64,000 nucleotides of DNA from Ovis canadensis (lineage: Eukaryota > Chordata > Mammalia > Artiodactyla > Bovidae), in the NCBI RefSeq assembly GCF_042477335.2, contig NC_091255.1, forward strand, positions 35,752,501-35,816,500, written 5' to 3'. Below the pieces are notes generated by a model that worked only from the letters and a program-made list of their open reading frames with translations, was not told the DNA's origin and ran no database searches. Positions 21,259 to 33,578 of the stretch are shown one piece after another. The position numbers and the translations under genes were made by a program. How positions within the stretch are numbered: position 1 is the stretch's first letter; every line of letters starts with the position of its first letter.

Positions 21259-24200
21259 ATGGCCACCCGTCGGATCCAGAGGCGGAGGGAGCGCCGGGGG
21301 GAGCCGGGCACCGCCCTGCTGGCCCCGCTCGTGCTGGGCCTGGGCCTGGTGCTGGCCTGCCTCGGCCTCCTGCTGGCCGTGGTCAGCCTGGGGAGCCGGG
21401 CATCGCTGTTTGCCCAGGTGAGGCCCGGCTGCACACCCCTCCCTGGGACTGTGCCGAACATCTGATGGGGCCGGTGGGCAGGCGGGGAAAGGGGCCAGGA
21501 AGGTGGGTGGAGGGTGAGATGTCAGGTGGAGAAGGACAAGGTAGCTGCCTCCTTCCCAGCAGGAGCCTTCCCAGAGGGACCTGGTGGCAGAGGAAGACCC
21601 GGACCCGCTGGTGAGTGGGGGGTGGGTGCTGGCTACCTGGTTGCTGGGCATGGGAAGTGTGTCCCCCGCTTGTGCCAGCCATGTGTGTGGGGTGTGTGTG
21701 CATCAGCCCTCTAATGCCTGGGTTCATGAGAGTGACAACTGTGTGTAAGGGGTTTGTGCCCCCTTGGTGTCAACCAAGTACCAAGTGTTTACTGGCCATG
21801 GGGGGCGTGGGAGTGTGAGATGCAGGAGCCTGCTATGGAAGAGGGATGCTGGCTGTGTGTGCAGGGTGTGTACTCATTTTGCACACTGACTGGGTGTGGG
21901 CGTGTGTGTGATGTACCAATTGCTGGTTGAGGGGAGCGGACTAGGGGGATGTGGCTGGTCTTGGGGAGAGGGGTGAGGGCTGATCCCTGACCCCAAGAAC
22001 TTGCCTCCCGGTGGCCTCGGCTGCTCTTGGCTGAGGGACTCGGTCCTCTTGAGACTGGGCCTCTTGTGACGGGCCCCTGGTCGGTCTTAGTTTGTGTCTC
22101 CTGGAGTCCCTGGTGAGATCCTGGTTTAGCTGTGCCCTTAACGCTCTTAGGACCTGAACCCCCAGCCCGAGGAAAGCCAGGATGCTGTTCCTTTCCTGAA
22201 ACTGGTTCGGCCCCGCAGAAATGGTGAGCAGCTCTTTATCCCAACCATCGGTTCAGTTCAGTTCAGTCGCTCAGTCGTGTCCGACTCTTTGCGACCCCGT
22301 GAATAGCAGCACGCCAGGCCTCCCTGTCCATCACGAACTCCCGTAGTTCACTCAGACTCACGTCCATCGAGTAATCATAATATCATGGAGGCTTCTGGAC
22401 TCACTATCGGTTTTGTTCATCATAAAAGCCCTGTGAAGCAGGCAGAGCAAAACCCATTATCCTTGCTTATGGGTAGAGAAACTGACGCACAGAGTGAAAG
22501 GGGGGTTCAGAGTCACAGAGACTCAAACCTAGAATTCTGACCCTCCCTCGGAAGCTCCTTCCATTGCATAGACCTGCTTCTCACTCAGACCCCACCCTGA
22601 ATATGAAGGCGGGTGGCCAGGAGTTAGGAGAGCTCCTGAGGTCCTGATGAAGAAGAGGTAGGGGAATCAGAGGCCCGAACCCCCAAAAGCAAAGACTTAT
22701 GACTGGGGTGACCCTGTGACCATGTATCCAGGCTTGCAGGCTTACACCTGTGGGCTCAATGTGATGATTAATAATCCCCTTTGTGCTCAGAAGCATCCCA
22801 CTTCGGATGATAAATTATCAGTGGCTATACCTGTGGAGGAAGATAAGGCCTGTGGTTCTGAGACCAGGAGACTGAACAAAAATAAGGATGCCAGGGTACC
22901 GGGGGGAATGGGGCTGAGAGAGTAGCTCCTGGCCACCCACCCCCAGACATGGGGACTGCTTGGCCCATCTGTCTTTCCTTGATCCTCAGCATCTAAAGGC
23001 CAGAAACCACGGGCGCGCAGAGCAGTTGCAGCCCACTATGAAGGTGGGTGATGGGGAGCCATGCCCAGGGAGAAGGGGTGGCTGGGTGCAGGGCAGGGCT
23101 CACCACCCCTTACCTGTGTCTTACAGTTCACCCACGACCAGGACAAGACGGAGCACAGGCAGGTGAGGCCCCGCCCCGCCTCTGAGCTCTTCTCTTACCC
23201 TCACAGCCCTGGCCTTCTGGACAAGGGACCCCCTCCAAAGACTTGATTCCCACCCACATCCCCACCTTCAACATCAGAAACTCCAAAAGCCAGTTCAAAA
23301 TGCTTAGGGCTCGCTTCTCTTGGCTCCCAAAACTGGACTTTCTCCATGACTCAAACATGGGACCCCAGGGAGACCCCTTCCTCTTTCAGAGACCAGGCAG
23401 ATTCCCACCCCTCTCCCCCAGCAAACCACCAGCTGGGCTTTTCTTTCAGCCCTCGCTCATCTCCAAGAAGCATCTTTGATTTTTTTCCCTCTTCTTTCCC
23501 TTCCATATTCCAAGAGTTTTTGTGCTCTGATCATTTTTCTCTAAATATTTCCACTCTGATATTCTTTTCCATCCCTACCCCACCCCTACCTAGGCACCAT
23601 GACCTCAGAACCTCAAACTCAGTCTCCAGCTCCTTCCCCATTCTAGACTTTCCCCACCCCTACTGTGTCCCACCTGTGTTGCCAAGTTCAGCCTCCTTAA
23701 GCCTGTCCCCCATTCTTCTATTGCTTTTCTGCTTGGCTTTCAGCCTCTCCACGCTCTGGTCTCAACCTCTCTTCCTGGCACATTCTTATGCCCTCTCCAC
23801 ACTTGTTGGCTGACACCCCCTCCCCACCAATGTGCTTCTTCTGGACTTTGGACATACTGTTCGTTCACCTGGAATTCCCTTCCATGTGACAGGCCAGGAG
23901 GCAAGATACGAGAGTGTCTTAGTCTAGGGTTGGCAGCTGAGATGGAGAGAAGTAAATGGATTCAGTGTGTAGATTGAAGAGAAGGACTTGGTAGAGCAGG
24001 ATAAGGCAGGGGGAAGGAATGACTTCTAGATTTTTAACTTGGGCATCTTTGAGAATAATGGTGTCTTTTATTAAAGGGGTGTTAACCAGGAAGGAAATAG
24101 GTTGGGGGGGCATGTAAATTAATAATTGAATTTGAGAGCTAATAATAACTAAGTGGATAAATGATAATAAACAAGTGAGTTTCACAAATAGTTAGCTGGA

Positions 24201-27200
24201 CTTGGTGAGTGGCTCAGGCCTGGGCAGGGTGTGTAGAGTCAGGAGTCGTCACCAGATGGATGGTATTTAAAGCTACAGGACTGGATGAGACATCCACGAG
24301 GGAAGTGGGCCCCACAAGGAAAGCCCTGAGGCTCTTGGAGCAGAGTAGGAGGATCCAGCAGAGACTGAGAAGCAGCCGGAGAGAGGGGAAGAAACCCAGG
24401 GAGGGCAGTGTCCTGGAGTCTCAGAAGACATAGTTTCAAGAAGGAGGATGTGGCTGTCTATGTTGAATGCAGCTGAGTGGTCACATGAGATGAGAACAGA
24501 GAAATGACTGCTGCATTTAGTAACATTCAAAGCCAACTGGTGACCTTGACAAGGGCGGTGGCTGGTGTGGTTACGTTGGAAGCCAGTGTGGATGGGTTAA
24601 GAGAAAATCGGAAATAGGAATCAGAGACAGTGACAACCTTCTCCAGAAGTTTCTCTGTGACAGGACCAGAGAAATGGGCCAGGAGGCAGAGAAGGATGTG
24701 AGTCCAGGAAAAGTTCAGTCCTTAAGAAATACTGCCTAAATCATAGCTACCTATTCAGTGTTTAATCTCATCTAATCCTTGAAAGAGTCCTAAAAGGAAG
24801 ATAATCCAGCCATCTCTTTTTTACAGATAGAGATGACCGGAACCTGTCCAGGTCATGGTGATGCTAAGAGGTGGGGCCAGGATTTGAATCCAGCTAGCTG
24901 TGCTTGTGTTCCAGACACTGCGTGAGAGGCGATTCCCAGTGCAGGGATGGGGGAACCTGCAGGCAGCATTCAAGAAGGTGGGAGGGGGTGGACTCCAGAA
25001 GGAAGAAGGGGATGGGATGTGTCATCTCATCTCCATAAGAGGGTCAGTGGTGATCACAAGAACAAGTCGGTTTGTGGTTTGGGTGGGAGGACAAAAGGTA
25101 GCCCTTACCTGATGCCTTTGGGGTCCTCTGGAGATTGAGGGAGATGGGCAGGAGGGACAGTGAAAAGTAAGCCTAGCAGGGAAAAAAGGGTGATTGCCGG
25201 GCAGTAAAGAACGAAATTTAGTGATACCATGGTCTCAGGCACACCATGCCCTTAGCCACAATGAGCTCAAACTAGTTCCCTAGCCAGGAATGCCCTTTCT
25301 CCTTCTTCCCCCTACTCTTCATGCCTCAGGCCAGCCTTCCTCCCTTCTCTCTGCACCATTATTTCAGCAGTTACCCAGACATTTACTCATTCGTTGACTC
25401 AGCACACATGAGCTGAGATGCTACTGTTTGTATGCACCCAGCTAGGTGCCCACACTGAGTAATATCCAGACCTATTTGCAAGGAACTGCTGTCTAGGAGA
25501 GGAGGCAAGCATATAAATTTGTAAATTACAATGTGATATGACAAGAATAATAATGAAAGTAGCAAGAGACACATGGCCAGTACAGAGGAAGACAACTTTA
25601 CAATGGAGTCAGGGACTCTTTCCCAAGGAGGCATGGGCTCTTACCCAAGTGTGAGTATAAGACGGACAGAGGGGCAGGGCCACTTGTACAAAAGCCCAGA
25701 ATTTGCCAAGAGTCTGATGAGGCTGGAGGACGGGGAGCAAGCGGCTCAATGTGGTGGAGGAGACAGATCCAGACGAGCAGGATGGGGTGAGGCTGGAGAA
25801 GCATATGGAGCCAGGTCACAGTTGGAGTCTGGAGGTTCTTCTGAAGTCAAAGCAGAAGAGTCTCACGTCTGCATTTGAGAAACATCACTCTATGCCTCTG
25901 TGTAGTGTGGCGAGTAAACTGGAGCAGGCAGTTTACTCCCGGTGGAAACAGGGAGCCTAAAGAGGAAGGAGCCTGAACAGAGTCCCAGTGAGAAATGGCC
26001 GAGTCCACACACACAGGGGAGAGAGACAGCTACTTAGGTGGCAGGCTTGCTAGCAACTGGTGATCAGTGGATAAAGCTGGTGAAGGAGAGAGAGGCTTGG
26101 GTGCTTGATAAGAGGTAGAACCAGGAGCCCAATGTGGAATGCAGTCAAGCAAATTTGGGGTTGGGGGGCAGGCTCAGTTTTGGTCTAGGTGAGTTTGCAG
26201 TGGGGAGCATGGGGAGGTTACTCTAATGGCAGGCAGGTAGCAGTGTCAGGCGGGGAGGCACGGGCAGAGCTGGAGACTCAGATTGGAGTCTTGTGAAATA
26301 AAAGCCAAGGCAACACATAGGTAGGGATGAAAATGCCCTGTGAGCATTATGTTCCTGAGAAAGGAACCAGGAGAGCGCCCCGGGGCAGGCAGAAGATGGG
26401 GGTGCCGGGAAGGAAGCTTCCCAGGCTACCGAGATGAGGTGCCGGAAGCCCCGGAGAGCAGCCTGTGGACCCAAACAAGAGACAGCTGCCCCTACAGCCT
26501 CTTCCTCCTCTGTTTTCTTCCCACCAGCATGTGCTTGGTGTCTGCTCAGAGCAGGCCCAGCTGCAGGGCCTGAGGTGCAGTAACCAGACCAGTTCCCCTG
26601 CTCCTTGGGGGAGGCAGACCCCAAACTATCACAGAAGGAAATAAAGATGATTTCTGTCCTTGGGGACTGCTATGAGAGAGATGCGGTGAGTGGAGAGTTT
26701 AACGGAGACTAGCTGTTAATATTTCAGACTGGGAGGCCTGGGGAGGTCACTCAGAGCGACCAGACTGACTGAAGGGAGGGAGGAATCCTAGGGGGAGGGA
26801 AGAGCAGTAAAAACCCTGTGGAAACAGTGAGCTTGGTGCCTGGCAGGAACAGAAAGTGGGCCTGAGGGCCTGGAGTCTTGTGACTTGGAGGAATGTGTGA
26901 GATTAGATCTGAGAGGTAAACAGGGGTGGCTCATGGAGGGCTGGGAAGTCACTTGAGACCCTGCTTTGTCATTTGATTCTTTGTCTTCTTTACAACTTGC
27001 AATTACCTTTACTCTAGTTTTGTTGTTGTTAATGGCTTTATTGAGATATAATTCACATACTATACAATTCACCTTTTTAAAATGTACAGTTAAGCTTTTA
27101 GTATAGTCACAGAATTGTATGACCATCACTACAGTAATTTTAGAGAGTTTTCATGACCTCAAAAAGAAACCCTGTACGCTTCACCCACCACACTGTATTT

Positions 27201-28642
27201 CCCTGATCTCCTCCAGCCCTAAGCAACTGCTAATCTACTTTTTGTCTCTATGTATTTGTTTATTTGGAAATTTCATGTGCATGCGTGTTCAGGCACTTAG
27301 TCATGTCTGACTCCCTGCGACCCCATGGACTGCAGCCCTCCAGGCTCCTCTGTCCATGAGATTCTCCAGGCAAGAATACTGGAGTGGGTTGCCATTTCCA
27401 ACTCCAGGGGATCTTCCAGACCCAGGGATCGAACCCCCATCTCTTGAGTCTCCTTCACGGGCATGCACATTCTTTACCATTGTGCCACCTGGATATTCAT
27501 AGAACATGTGATCCTTTGTGACTAGCTTCTTTCACTTAGCATAGCGTTTTCTTGTTTCCTCCACATTGTAGCCTGCATTAGTACTCCATTTCTTTTTATC
27601 CCATTGTATGGACTTAACACGATTTTCCTTATCCATTCATTAATGGATGGAGGTTTGGGTACCATTTTATTAGTTTTTTTTAAAAATCTTTTTCCCTTTT
27701 GATTATCTTTAATTTTAATAACCCAAGGAATATATGATTCAAGTAAAGCATCCATACCTTCTCCAAGTAAAAGAGCAAATGGTGCAGACACAACCTATAA
27801 AAGCCCCCATGCTTCTTGAGTCCTACTCCTCTCTCCAGAAGCAGCTGGTGAGAACTTGCTGTCTATCATTCTAGTCCTCTATGTCGGGTTTCTTCCCCTA
27901 ACTTCCTATCACACTCCCAGCTCCTTAGGCCGCGGCTCTTCCCTTCCCCTGGGCCTCCTAGATATCTTCTGGGTAAAGTGGGCCCAGAGGTTTATAAACT
28001 CAGTGTCTCATCAGCCAGTGTGAGAAAGTTCTCTAGAGGGATTTCCCCTGTCTCTGAACACCCACATTCAGGTGTGGACGGGACGGTGAGTGGCTGGGAG
28101 GAGGCCAAAATCAACAGCTCCAACCCCCTGCGCTATGACTGCCAGACCGGGCAATTTATGGTCACCCGGGCTGGGCTGTACTACCTGTACTGTCAGGTAA
28201 GCCCCACCTGGCTCCACGGGTAAAGCCGGAACTGAAGGAGAAGGGTTGGGCTTCGGGGTTGGGGGCAAGTTAAAGGTGGGGAGGGGGAGCGTGGGGTTTG
28301 GGCTGAGAGGAGCCTTGGGCCTCTCAGGACACCTGAGATGAAGCCGAGGGCCAGCAGACCCTGAACTCTGCCCCTCCCCTGCCTCCCCAGGTGCACTTTG
28401 ATGAGGGGAAGGCTGTCTACCTGAAGCTGGACTTGCTGGTGGATGACACGCTGGCCCTGCGCTGCCTGGAGGAATTCTCGGCCACTGCGGCCAGTTCCCC
28501 TGGGCCCCAGCTCCGTCTCTGCCAGGTGTCAGGGCTCTTGCGCCTGCGGCGAGGGTCCTCCCTGCGGATCCGCACCCTCCCCCAGACCCAACTCAAGGCT
28601 GCCCCCTTCCTCACCTACTTTGGACTCTTCCAAGTTCACTGA
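21259..28642 (+). CDS. TNFSF12: TNF superfamily member 12 (TWEAK)
   Basis: Type II membrane cytokine that signals through the receptor Fn14 in inflammation, tissue repair and cell death. Coding exons: 21259-21417, 21563-21610, 22151-22223, 22990-23043, 23127-23162, 28072-28196, 28391-28642, all with GT/AG junctions and closing phases, 248 aa (human 249). A basic N-terminal tail (RRIQRRRERR) precedes one hydrophobic segment at about 18-45. Two basic cleavage candidates follow, RPRR at 89-92 and RARR at 101-104. The C-terminal TNF homology domain (about 112-248) includes YYLYCQVHFDEGKAVYLKL, the two conserved cysteines in RCLEE and LRLCQ, and ends YFGLFQVH. The start ATG matches the family's usual N-terminus. 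Intron 5 is by far the largest, 4.9 kb. TNFSF13 follows on the same strand. Confidence 0.97.
22251..22375 (-). mobile_element. Bov-A/ART2A-type SINE in TNFSF12 intron 3
   Basis: Starts GGTTCAGTTCAGTTCAGTCG (reverse ACTGA tail), followed by GTGTCCGACTCTTTGCGACC and CACGTCCATCGAGTAATCA. Truncated at the element's 5' side. Confidence 0.8.
22425..22570 (+). repeat. MIR-like remnant in TNFSF12 intron 3
   Basis: CCCATTATCCTTGCTTATGG, GAGAAACTGACGCACAGAG and CAGAGTCACAGAGACTCAAA follow the MIR core order. Confidence 0.6.
24745..24905 (+). repeat. MIR remnant
   Basis: AATCTCATCTAATCCTTGAA, TTTTTACAGATAGAGATGA and GGCCAGGATTTGAATCCAG match the MIR core and 3' part. Confidence 0.75.
27010..27680 (-). 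mobile_element. Old L1 3' end, minus strand
   Basis: ATGGCTTTATTGAGATATAA, ATTCACATACTATACAATTC, GACCATCACTACAGTAATTT and CTAGCTTCTTTCACTTAGCA are the reverse of a mammalian L1M 3' end. It is split by a Bov-tA at about 27279-27491. Confidence 0.8.
27279..27491 (-). mobile_element. Bov-tA SINE in TNFSF12 intron 5
   Basis: Reversed copy with CACTTAGTCATGTCTGACTC and GACCCAGGGATCGAACCCCC, ending TTTACCATTGTGCCACCTGG. Confidence 0.85.
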
Positions 28643-29114
28643 AGGGCCCCGGTTTCCAGGTGGCTTGTCCCCACGGCCGCTCTCTGAGCACCCCTGTCCC
28701 CTCTGTCCCACCCTGAGCTGCTCCTCCCCCAGACCTGCCTCTACCCCCGGAAGGCTGCCAGGGCTCACGTGATGTCCGTGCCACTCAAATATTCCCAGCC
28801 TCGCTGACAGCTCTCCCCACCTCCAGCTCTCCACCTCACTAGCTCCCCAGCCCCATTTATCTCCTGACTCCCCAACCCTGGCTGCAGCCCCCCAGGACAC
28901 TGTGTTTACTGTACTCTGGGTGATGATGGGTCGTGCATACCCCCTCTTCAGCCACTAAGAGGGGCCAGATGCCAGAGAGACTGGGACTAGGCCAGGAGTT
29001 CCCGAATGTGAGGGGTCAGAGACCAGGACAGGCTCCTCCCCTGATAACTCCCTGTGGATTTTTAAAACAGATATTATTTTTATTATTATTGGGACTAAAT
29101 GTTGATAAGTGGAT

Positions 29115-29120
29115 ATTAAA
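29115..29120 (+). terminator. TNFSF12: TNFSF12 polyadenylation signal
   Basis: ATTAAA 473 bases after the TNFSF12 stop, after an AT-rich 3' UTR section and before a GT-rich stretch (CATGGTTGCTGTCTTTATTGG). Confidence 0.65.
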
Positions 29121-29140
29121 GAGAATATGTCATGGTTGCT

Positions 29141-30345
29141 GTCTTTATTGGGGCTTAGGGGATATCCTCAGGGTAGCTGAGGGCCAATGGAAGGTGGGGG
29201 TCTGGGAGGTGGGGGGTGGGGGAAGACGGTCACCTGGAATTCCAGGACGACATCCAGGCTTGGGCATGGAGACCTACGTGCCTTGAAGCCCCAGGCAGGA
29301 GAAGAGAATCAAAAGGCAAACTGCCAGGGGAAAAAAAAATCAATTCTCTGCCCAAGGTCCAGCAGAAGTGGCCTGATTTACCTAGGAGGCGGGCTTCCTC
29401 CTATGGGGAATCCCTGGGCTGGGAGGGCAGCGGCCCTTCCTGTTGGCAGCCTGGGCACCTGCAGCAGGTGCTGGCACCAGTCTGAGCTGGTATTTGGCGC
29501 AGGGAGGGGGGAAGCAGGGGGTGGGCAGGGAAGCAGGCGCGACGTGGGGGCTCAGGGTCAGGAAGTGGGACACTAGGGCCCAGGGACACGGGAAGCTGCG
29601 CCCCAGGGTCCAGGCAGGAGTCCTACAGTGGTGGGGCGCTCTGGCTGTCTCTTTCTCATTTGTCCAGAGCCTTATGTAAGAGCGTTTCTGGGGAAACAGG
29701 AAGTCCCGCTTGCCAAGTTCAGCAGAGAGTAGTGCAGGCCTTCTTCCAACACACCCGGCCTGGCCTTAACCCCGGAACTCAGCCAGTTCCTTGCTTCCCC
29801 GACCCTGGTTCTCCTCCCCACTAACCCCCTCTCCTCCCCTCCTCGCCCACCTTCAGTCACGGTGAGCGGACTGCCCCGGAGATCTCACCTGTGCCAAGGC
29901 GTGAGGGTCTTCCACTCTCCACCCTTGACCCTCGGTGCTGCCCAGCATGTCTCTCCATCCCGGCTCCTGGCACCATGCCCCAGAGCCAGCCAACCTTCCC
30001 TCCCCCACTTCTGGGGCCGCCCCGGGGTTCCTGCGCTCTGGCCGCTCCTCCTGGGTGTCACTGGGAGCCCTGTCCTTCCTAGAGAGACTAACACCAAATT
30101 CTCCTGAGGCTGGAGGAGGTGAGGGGTTTCGGGATAGTGCTGGCCCCGCAGCAGGGTGCCAAGAGCACCAGCAGTGCCCCAGCTTGCTTCCCGCCTCCCT
30201 TCTTTTTATTCTCAAGTTCCTTTTTATTCCTCCCTTGCGTAACGCCCTTCTTCCCTTCTGCACCACTGCCTGCACCCCCACCCTCCCCGTCACCTCCTTG
30301 CCATCCCACTCCTGAGACCACAGCTGTTGGCAGGGTCCCCAGCTC
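29141..30345 (+). promoter_or_regulatory. TNFSF13: TNFSF12-TNFSF13 spacer: TNFSF13 promoter/5' UTR
   Basis: The 1.2 kb between the TNFSF12 poly(A) signal and the TNFSF13 start. It contains purine-rich blocks with GGAA cores (for example AACAGGAAGTCC near 29695, an ETS-like site) and a pyrimidine-rich 5' UTR. No CpG island and no separate gene. The transcription start is not determined. Confidence 0.5.
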
Positions 30346-32185
30346 ATGCCTGCCTCATCTCCTTCCTTCCTAAGCCCCAAAGGGCCCCAGGGAGACATGG
30401 GGGGACCCGTCCGAGAGCCAGCACTCTCAGTTGCCCTCTGGTTGAGTTGGGGGGCGGCTCTGGGGGCTGTGGCTTGTGCCATGGTTCTGCTGACCCAACA
30501 AACCGAGCTGCAGACCTTAAGGAGAGAGGTGACCCGGCTGCAGAGGAACGGAGGGCCCTCCGAGAAGCGGGAAGGGAATCCATGGCTGAATCTCCAGGAG
30601 CAGGTGAGTGAGGGGAGAAGCATGTCTGGCAGAAAAGGATGCGTGGCAGGGTGGTCTCTGGGTTTCTCAGTTCTAGCAGCTTGGTCGGCAAAGTTTGGAA
30701 TGGGTGCAAGAGAGGGTCCCAGGGTTTGGAGGTCAAGGGAGCAAGCATTCCAGGAAAGGAAATTGTTAAAGATTAATGCTTTTCATACCTAACAGATTCT
30801 GGAGGAGAGCCAGTACCCAGACTCAGGTTGCTGGGGAAAGGTGCAGGAGAGATGTGAGGCATTCCTGGGGCAGGTGGGAGGTGGGGGGTGGGGGTGGGGA
30901 AAGGCTTTCCTGGGACCCTTGCATCTTAGCCTAACCCTGACCCTCTTTCCACAAGCAGAGCCCTGATGGCACAGAAGGCCGGGAGAATGGGGAGAGATCC
31001 CGGAGAAGGAGAGCAGTGCTCACCCGTAAACAGAAGAGTGAGGCCTCCGGGGTGCAGCAGGGGTGGGAGGTGATCCACAGCAGGGGGATCTGGAGACTGC
31101 AACCCTGAGCCAGGGCGAGGGCGGAGGGCTGACAGTCGTGCAACTGCTGAGATCTCCTCCCTCTTTCCCCAGAGAAGCGCTCAGTTCTGCATCTTGTTCC
31201 CATTAACATCACCTCCAAGGGTGAGCACTATTTCCAATCATGGCTTTGGGGTCGGGGGCAAGATCCAGGAAGTGTGGGACTGGCACATCAGCCAAAGAGA
31301 ACCTTAGAGAGTAAGTGTCTGAGTGTGCACAGAAATCCTCACTGCCACATTCTTTGCCTCCAGAGGACTCTGATGTGACAGAGGTGATGTGGCAACCAGC
31401 TCTCCAGCGTGGGCGAGGCTTGGAGGCCCAAGGATATGTTGTTCGAGTCTGGGATGCTGGAGTTTATCTGCTGTACAGCCAGGTAACCCCAAATATCCTC
31501 TGAGCCTCACCTGAGGGCCTGGAGGTCTGTTTTCCCAAAGCCTTGTACCCCAGCACTGAGGTTTAACCCCTATCCATACCCCACTTAGAGGGCCCTTCTT
31601 CATTCCTTGGCTCCTTTGTCAGGGCTCCTGAGGCTGCCCGGACCCGAGCCATGCCAGCCCACTTTATTCAGCATCCCCTCCCTTCCCTGTCAGGTACTGT
31701 TTCATGATGAGACTTTCACCATGGGTCAGATGGTATCTCGGGAGGGACAAGGAAGGCAAGAGACTCTATTCCGATGCATACAAAGCATGCCCTCCAACCC
31801 TGACTGGGCCTACAACAGCTGCTACAGTGCAGGTGAGAGGTGGGTGGGCGGTGCAGGGTGGTTATGAGGGGAGCAGATCCCTGACCTGGGGCAACAAGTA
31901 GGGGAGCTATGGCAGGGCTTGGAAGCTGGGGTGTAGAGGCGGAGGTGAGGAATGGACAGAATGTGGTAGTCCTTACAGGAGACAAACATAACGTTGAGCT
32001 GGATAAGGGAGGGGAAACATCAGATTATCTGTATGGCTGTGCTTCACTGAGCATCTGTTTTCTCCCCTTTCTCAGGTGTCTTCCATTTACACCACGGGGA
32101 TATCTTGAGTGTTATAATCCCTCGGGCAAGGGCCAAACTTAGCCTCTCTCCACATGGAACCTTCCTGGGGCTTGTGAAACTGTGA
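30346..32185 (+). CDS. TNFSF13: TNF superfamily member 13 (APRIL)
   Basis: TNF ligand that binds TACI and BCMA and supports plasma-cell survival and IgA responses. It is cut in the Golgi and released. Coding exons: 30346-30603, 30959-31037, 31173-31220, 31364-31482, 31694-31832, 32076-32185; phases close to 250 aa, the human length. N-terminus MPASSPSFLSPKGP, hydrophobic membrane segment about 29-49, and furin motif RRRR at 101-104 before AVLTRKQK. The proteoglycan-binding basic patch KQKKKR follows. N124 in the NIT motif is a glycosylation site, and the TNF homology domain runs from SVLHLVPIN to TFLGLVKL. Exon 2 begins in phase 0, which suits splicing from TNFSF12 exon 6. Confidence 0.97.
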
Positions 32186-32371
32186 CTGTGTTGTAAAAGG
32201 TAGTTCTGAGCTTGGAAGACCAGGGTGGGTACACTTTGGAGACGGCCAAGAGCTGATTAGACAAAGGACAGGGAATAGTCAGGAACAGAGGCCTGCCTCT
32301 GCCCCCAGGTTTGACAGCTCATGACTCTCCCTTGTTCCCACCCGCACCCCCAGGACTTTGAATTCACGGAT

Positions 32372-32377
32372 ATTAAA
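32372..32377 (+). terminator. TNFSF13: TNFSF13 polyadenylation signal
   Basis: ATTAAA in GGATATTAAAGAGG, 187 bases after the stop codon. Likely also the end of any TWE-PRIL read-through transcript. Confidence 0.65.
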
Positions 32378-32399
32378 GAGGTAGAATAGCTTCTTCTTA

Positions 32400-33010
32400 T
32401 TCTCCAGCCCCAAATTCTTGAGGGAGTCGGGTAGGGTTGGGGGTGGGAAATGCCAGGCTTTGTCTAGACTTCCTTTGGGTCCCACTGGAATGCTTCCAGA
32501 ACAGCACCACCATCTAGCGGCGGTTTGAGACAACCATCCTGTCGGTTGGCAAATGTCCACGAGTTCTTCCTCCGCTCAAACTCCTGGTGCTTTACACCAC
32601 ACCTCTCTTTAGGTACCCTCTGCCTCTCCACCCACAAGAAACCCCATCCTCACTTCGCTCTCTATCTACTGCACTCCAGTTTCCATCACTATCTCCAGAG
32701 GTGTTAATTGTTAGGCGCTGGTCTGCAGAGGGTGCCTGATGCCGACGGCCCCCTTTCAACCACACCATTACTCTTCAGGTCCCAAGTTTTGCTTTCACTC
32801 TGTCCACTATCGTGGCCCGGCAGGCCGGGTCGCCTTGGCTAAATCATACGCCCCAGTCCTGATCCTGACTCACTCCTCTGATCTCTCCTTTCTGCGCAAG
32901 CCCTGCCCAAAATTTAAAAATAAAGAATAAATAAGACCTTGGATCCATTTCCCCCACTGCTGTGCCTCAGCCCCGTCCACGCACCTCCCAGCCCACGGAC
33001 CTCCCAGCCC
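32400..33010. other. TNFSF13-SENP3 spacer
   Basis: No gene or named repeat seen. It is AT-richer than its surroundings and ends with an AATAAATAA stretch (32922-32935) before the SENP3 CpG region. Confidence 0.5.
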
Positions 33011-33578
33011 TCTTCCGACGCGCTTCACTGCACCCACGTGTCAGGGCCCCCAGTTCAGCCTCCGGGGTGCCTGGAACACCAGGCTACACCGCGCGGGGGC
33101 GGAGGGCGGAAGATCGGCACGGGACACGCAGGCGCAAAAGAACTAATGGAAGGGCTGCCAGGCGCAGCTCGGGTTCAGGGCGTGTGCGCAGGCGCAGCCC
33201 TGACTGGAGCTCGTGGGCGGGGCGGTCCCGTGGCGTCTGCGCTCTCGGGCAGGCGGGGCTAGGCGCGTGGTGGCCCCGCCGGCGCTGTTCGCCGGGTGTG
33301 ACGCACTAATTGTGCGCCACCGCGGCCGGTGGGCCTGGGGCTCGAGGGAGGGGAAGGAGGAGGGGGAGGTGGTGGAGGTGGAGGCTGAAGCAGAGCAAGA
33401 GGCGGCCGCGGCGGGGTGGCGCGGCGCGCGGCCCAGAAGCGTTGGAATCCTGAATTGAGACGGCTGCGCCTGAAGACAGCAGAAGTCGTGGGGCCGCCGC
33501 CGCCGGAGAGATGAGCCGGGAAGCCTGAGGCCGGAGACGCCCGCCCTCGGGCCTGTCCGCCCGGCTTCCCCGCTCTGG
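33011..33578 (+). promoter_or_regulatory. SENP3: SENP3 CpG-island promoter and non-coding exon 1
   Basis: Dense CpG and GC boxes (GGGGCGGAGGGCGG, GTGGGCGGGGCGG). A likely first exon ends at 33578 with the donor G|GTGAGG and joins the acceptor before 34743, 11 bases ahead of the start codon. The region GGAGGTGGTGGAGGTGGAG is a short purine repeat. No TATA box. Confidence 0.7.

Larger units (their letters stand above)
23163..28071 (+). other. TNFSF12 intron 5: old repeats, no further gene seen
   Basis: Starts GTGAGGCCCC and ends ACATTCAG. It holds a MIR (24745-24905), long purine-rich stretches reminiscent of old mammalian repeats (about 23900-24740 and 25380-26970, families not assigned), an L1M 3' end (27010-27680) and a Bov-tA inside that. 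No exon of the TNF family is missing from the spliced product, so nothing coding is expected here. Confidence 0.6.

Noticed and set aside
20767-21651. Long open frame (294 codons) on the minus strand across the TNFSF12 first exon and promoter
   Set aside because: It is antisense to a known coding exon in CpG-rich DNA with few stop codons. The translation is low-complexity Pro/Gly/Ala/Arg and matches nothing.
29853-30623. 256-codon minus-strand open frame over TNFSF13 exon 1
   Set aside because: Antisense shadow of the TNFSF13 exon and its pyrimidine-rich 5' UTR. No domain, no splice context.
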